A stretch of DNA of 64,000 nucleotides from contig NZ_OW235315.1 of NCBI RefSeq assembly GCF_934924865.1, positions 2,542,001 through 2,606,000 of the forward strand, read 5' to 3'. Both the position numbers and the translations under genes were made by a program. The stretch comes from Tepidibacter aestuarii. GTDB lineage: Bacteria > Bacillota > Clostridia > Peptostreptococcales > Peptostreptococcaceae. Below are positions 63,252 through 64,000 of the stretch, one piece after another (position 1 is the first letter of the stretch; each line of letters starts with the position of its first letter). Under the pieces are notes generated by a model, which saw only the letters and a list, made by a program, of their open reading frames with translations, did no database searches and was not told the DNA's origin.

Positions 63252-64000
63252 ATGTACATAATACAAAATGAATATTTTGATATTTTCGAAGATAAAGAAA
63301 AACTTTATATAAAGACAAAAAAACAAGGGTTTGATATTTCAAAGTTTTCAGATATATCAATCTCACATCCACGAATAAGTATAAAGTATTTTTTAAACCT
63401 CAAAAATGCTTTAGAAAACATTACAGACGAAAATGTAGAAATAGGTATATTAAAACCCAAAGTGGAGTTGAGTATATCATCAGATAATACCGAAGTACAC
63501 TTCAAGTTGAATTTATCAACAGATGAGCTTAAAAATAATAAGCAACAAATAATTCAATCTATATTATCAGAGTTAGAATCAAACAATATAGTGCACGGAA
63601 TAATCTATACTATACTCGATGAAAATATACAAACACAAGAAAACATATTAATAGCTAAAGCAACACCAGCTAAAAATGGGCAAGATGCTACAATAAAATA
63701 TTTAGATTTACCAGATAAAAAACCAAATGTACGAGAAGATGGTTCAACTAATCATTATGAAATGAATCTTATATATGAAGTAAATAAAAACGATTACTTA
63801 GGAGAAAAAACACCCCCAACTCAAGGTGTTGATGGTTTAAATGTAAAAGGTGATATAATACCATCAAAACCAGGAAACGATAAAAGGCTAAGTTTCGATA
63901 GAAAAACAGTTGGAGAGTTTGAAGAAGGTAACAAAATAATATTAAGAGCGTTGACAAACGGTGCACTTTCTCACAACAATGGAAAAGTATCTATTCTAAA
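63252..64000 (+). CDS. FapA/DUF342 family protein (partial, 3' end outside window)
   Basis: About 249 residues are visible from the ATG at 63252, behind CGAGGTGATTT. After an N-terminal region of alternating strands (about residues 1-135), ILIAKATPAKNGQDATIKYL and YEVNKNDYLGEKTPPTQGVDG match the DUF342/FapA hallmark (A-x-PA-x-G-x-DG and G-x-x-TPPxxGxxG). FapA-type proteins are polar-flagella assembly or cell-surface organisation factors, and the beta-helix core would follow beyond the window. No motility gene is nearby in the window apart from the chemoreceptor at 49506. The upstream 250 bases hold no further feature I can support. Confidence 0.8.
   Translation, partial: MYIIQNEYFDIFEDKEKLYIKTKKQGFDISKFSDISISHPRISIKYFLNLKNALENITDENVEIGILKPKVELSISSDNTEVHFKLNLSTDELKNNKQQIIQSILSELESNNIVHGIIYTILDENIQTQENILIAKATPAKNGQDATIKYLDLPDKKPNVREDGSTNHYEMNLIYEVNKNDYLGEKTPPTQGVDGLNVKGDIIPSKPGNDKRLSFDRKTVGEFEEGNKIILRALTNGALSHNNGKVSIL

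Overview
The window is AT-rich, spore-former DNA from an amino-acid-fermenting (Stickland) clostridium. It carries two alpha/beta-type small acid-soluble spore proteins, a PdaB-like deacetylase, a valS T-box, D-proline reductase genes with in-frame UGA (selenocysteine) codons, and sigma-54 (SigL) promoters with matching AAA+ activators. The gene set asd-dapA-dapB-dapH, hpt, a cysteine desulfidase with its SigL activator, and then the prd locus recalls the Clostridioides difficile neighbourhood, so Peptostreptococcaceae is the likely family. I cannot name a species.

Layout. 0-2 kb: hslO (cut by the window edge), a methyltransferase and a SASP, all leftward. 2-7 kb: an M20 peptidase divergent from asd-dapA-dapB-dapH (lysine/diaminopimelate, acetylase branch). 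7-12.5 kb, leftward: hpt, cysteine desulfidase (cdsB-like) with a sigma-54 promoter, its probable activator (cdsR-like), an unlisted 47-residue membrane protein directly upstream of that activator, a methyltransferase and a tandem OB-fold protein. 12.7-30.5 kb: two complete tandem copies of the D-proline reductase operon (prdC, prdA, a small protein, prdB, prdD, prdE, prdF, TSUP permease), each with its own sigma-54 promoter and three upstream GTC-n10-GAC-like sites, with one prdR activator at the head. 30.7-46 kb: housekeeping and sporulation genes (pdaB-like, SASP, DUF4364, folC, valS, LysM-HEAT protein, FMN lipoprotein, FUSC protein, poly-Arg protein, orphan solute-binding protein, SulP transporter, glutamate dehydrogenase). 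46-52.5 kb: pstS, a chemoreceptor, pstC-pstA-pstB-phoU, with Pho-box-like arrays in front of both pstS and pstC. 52.6-64 kb: typA, a glutamate/aspartate-type symporter, an HD-GYP/histidine kinase/YcbB-type regulator operon, pepF, a DegV protein, mgtC-like preceded by a cobalamin riboswitch, and the start of a FapA-like gene.

How they work together. PrdF converts L-proline to D-proline. PrdA/PrdB reduce it to 5-aminovalerate with electrons probably fed through the RnfC-like selenoprotein PrdC. PrdR and SigL switch the operon on. Cysteine desulfidase under its own SigL activator next door makes this a SigL amino-acid catabolism island.

The most notable observations are the tandem duplication of the whole prd operon with diverged control regions; a 165-bp element present only in prd copy 1, flanked by 14-bp imperfect direct repeats and related, with compensatory stem changes, to the dapA-dapB intergenic region; prdD/prdE split exactly at the position where PrdA self-cleaves; a second dispersed structured repeat family (three copies); and the hidden 47-aa membrane protein gene. 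All calls rest on reading the sequence and on family knowledge; no searches were run.
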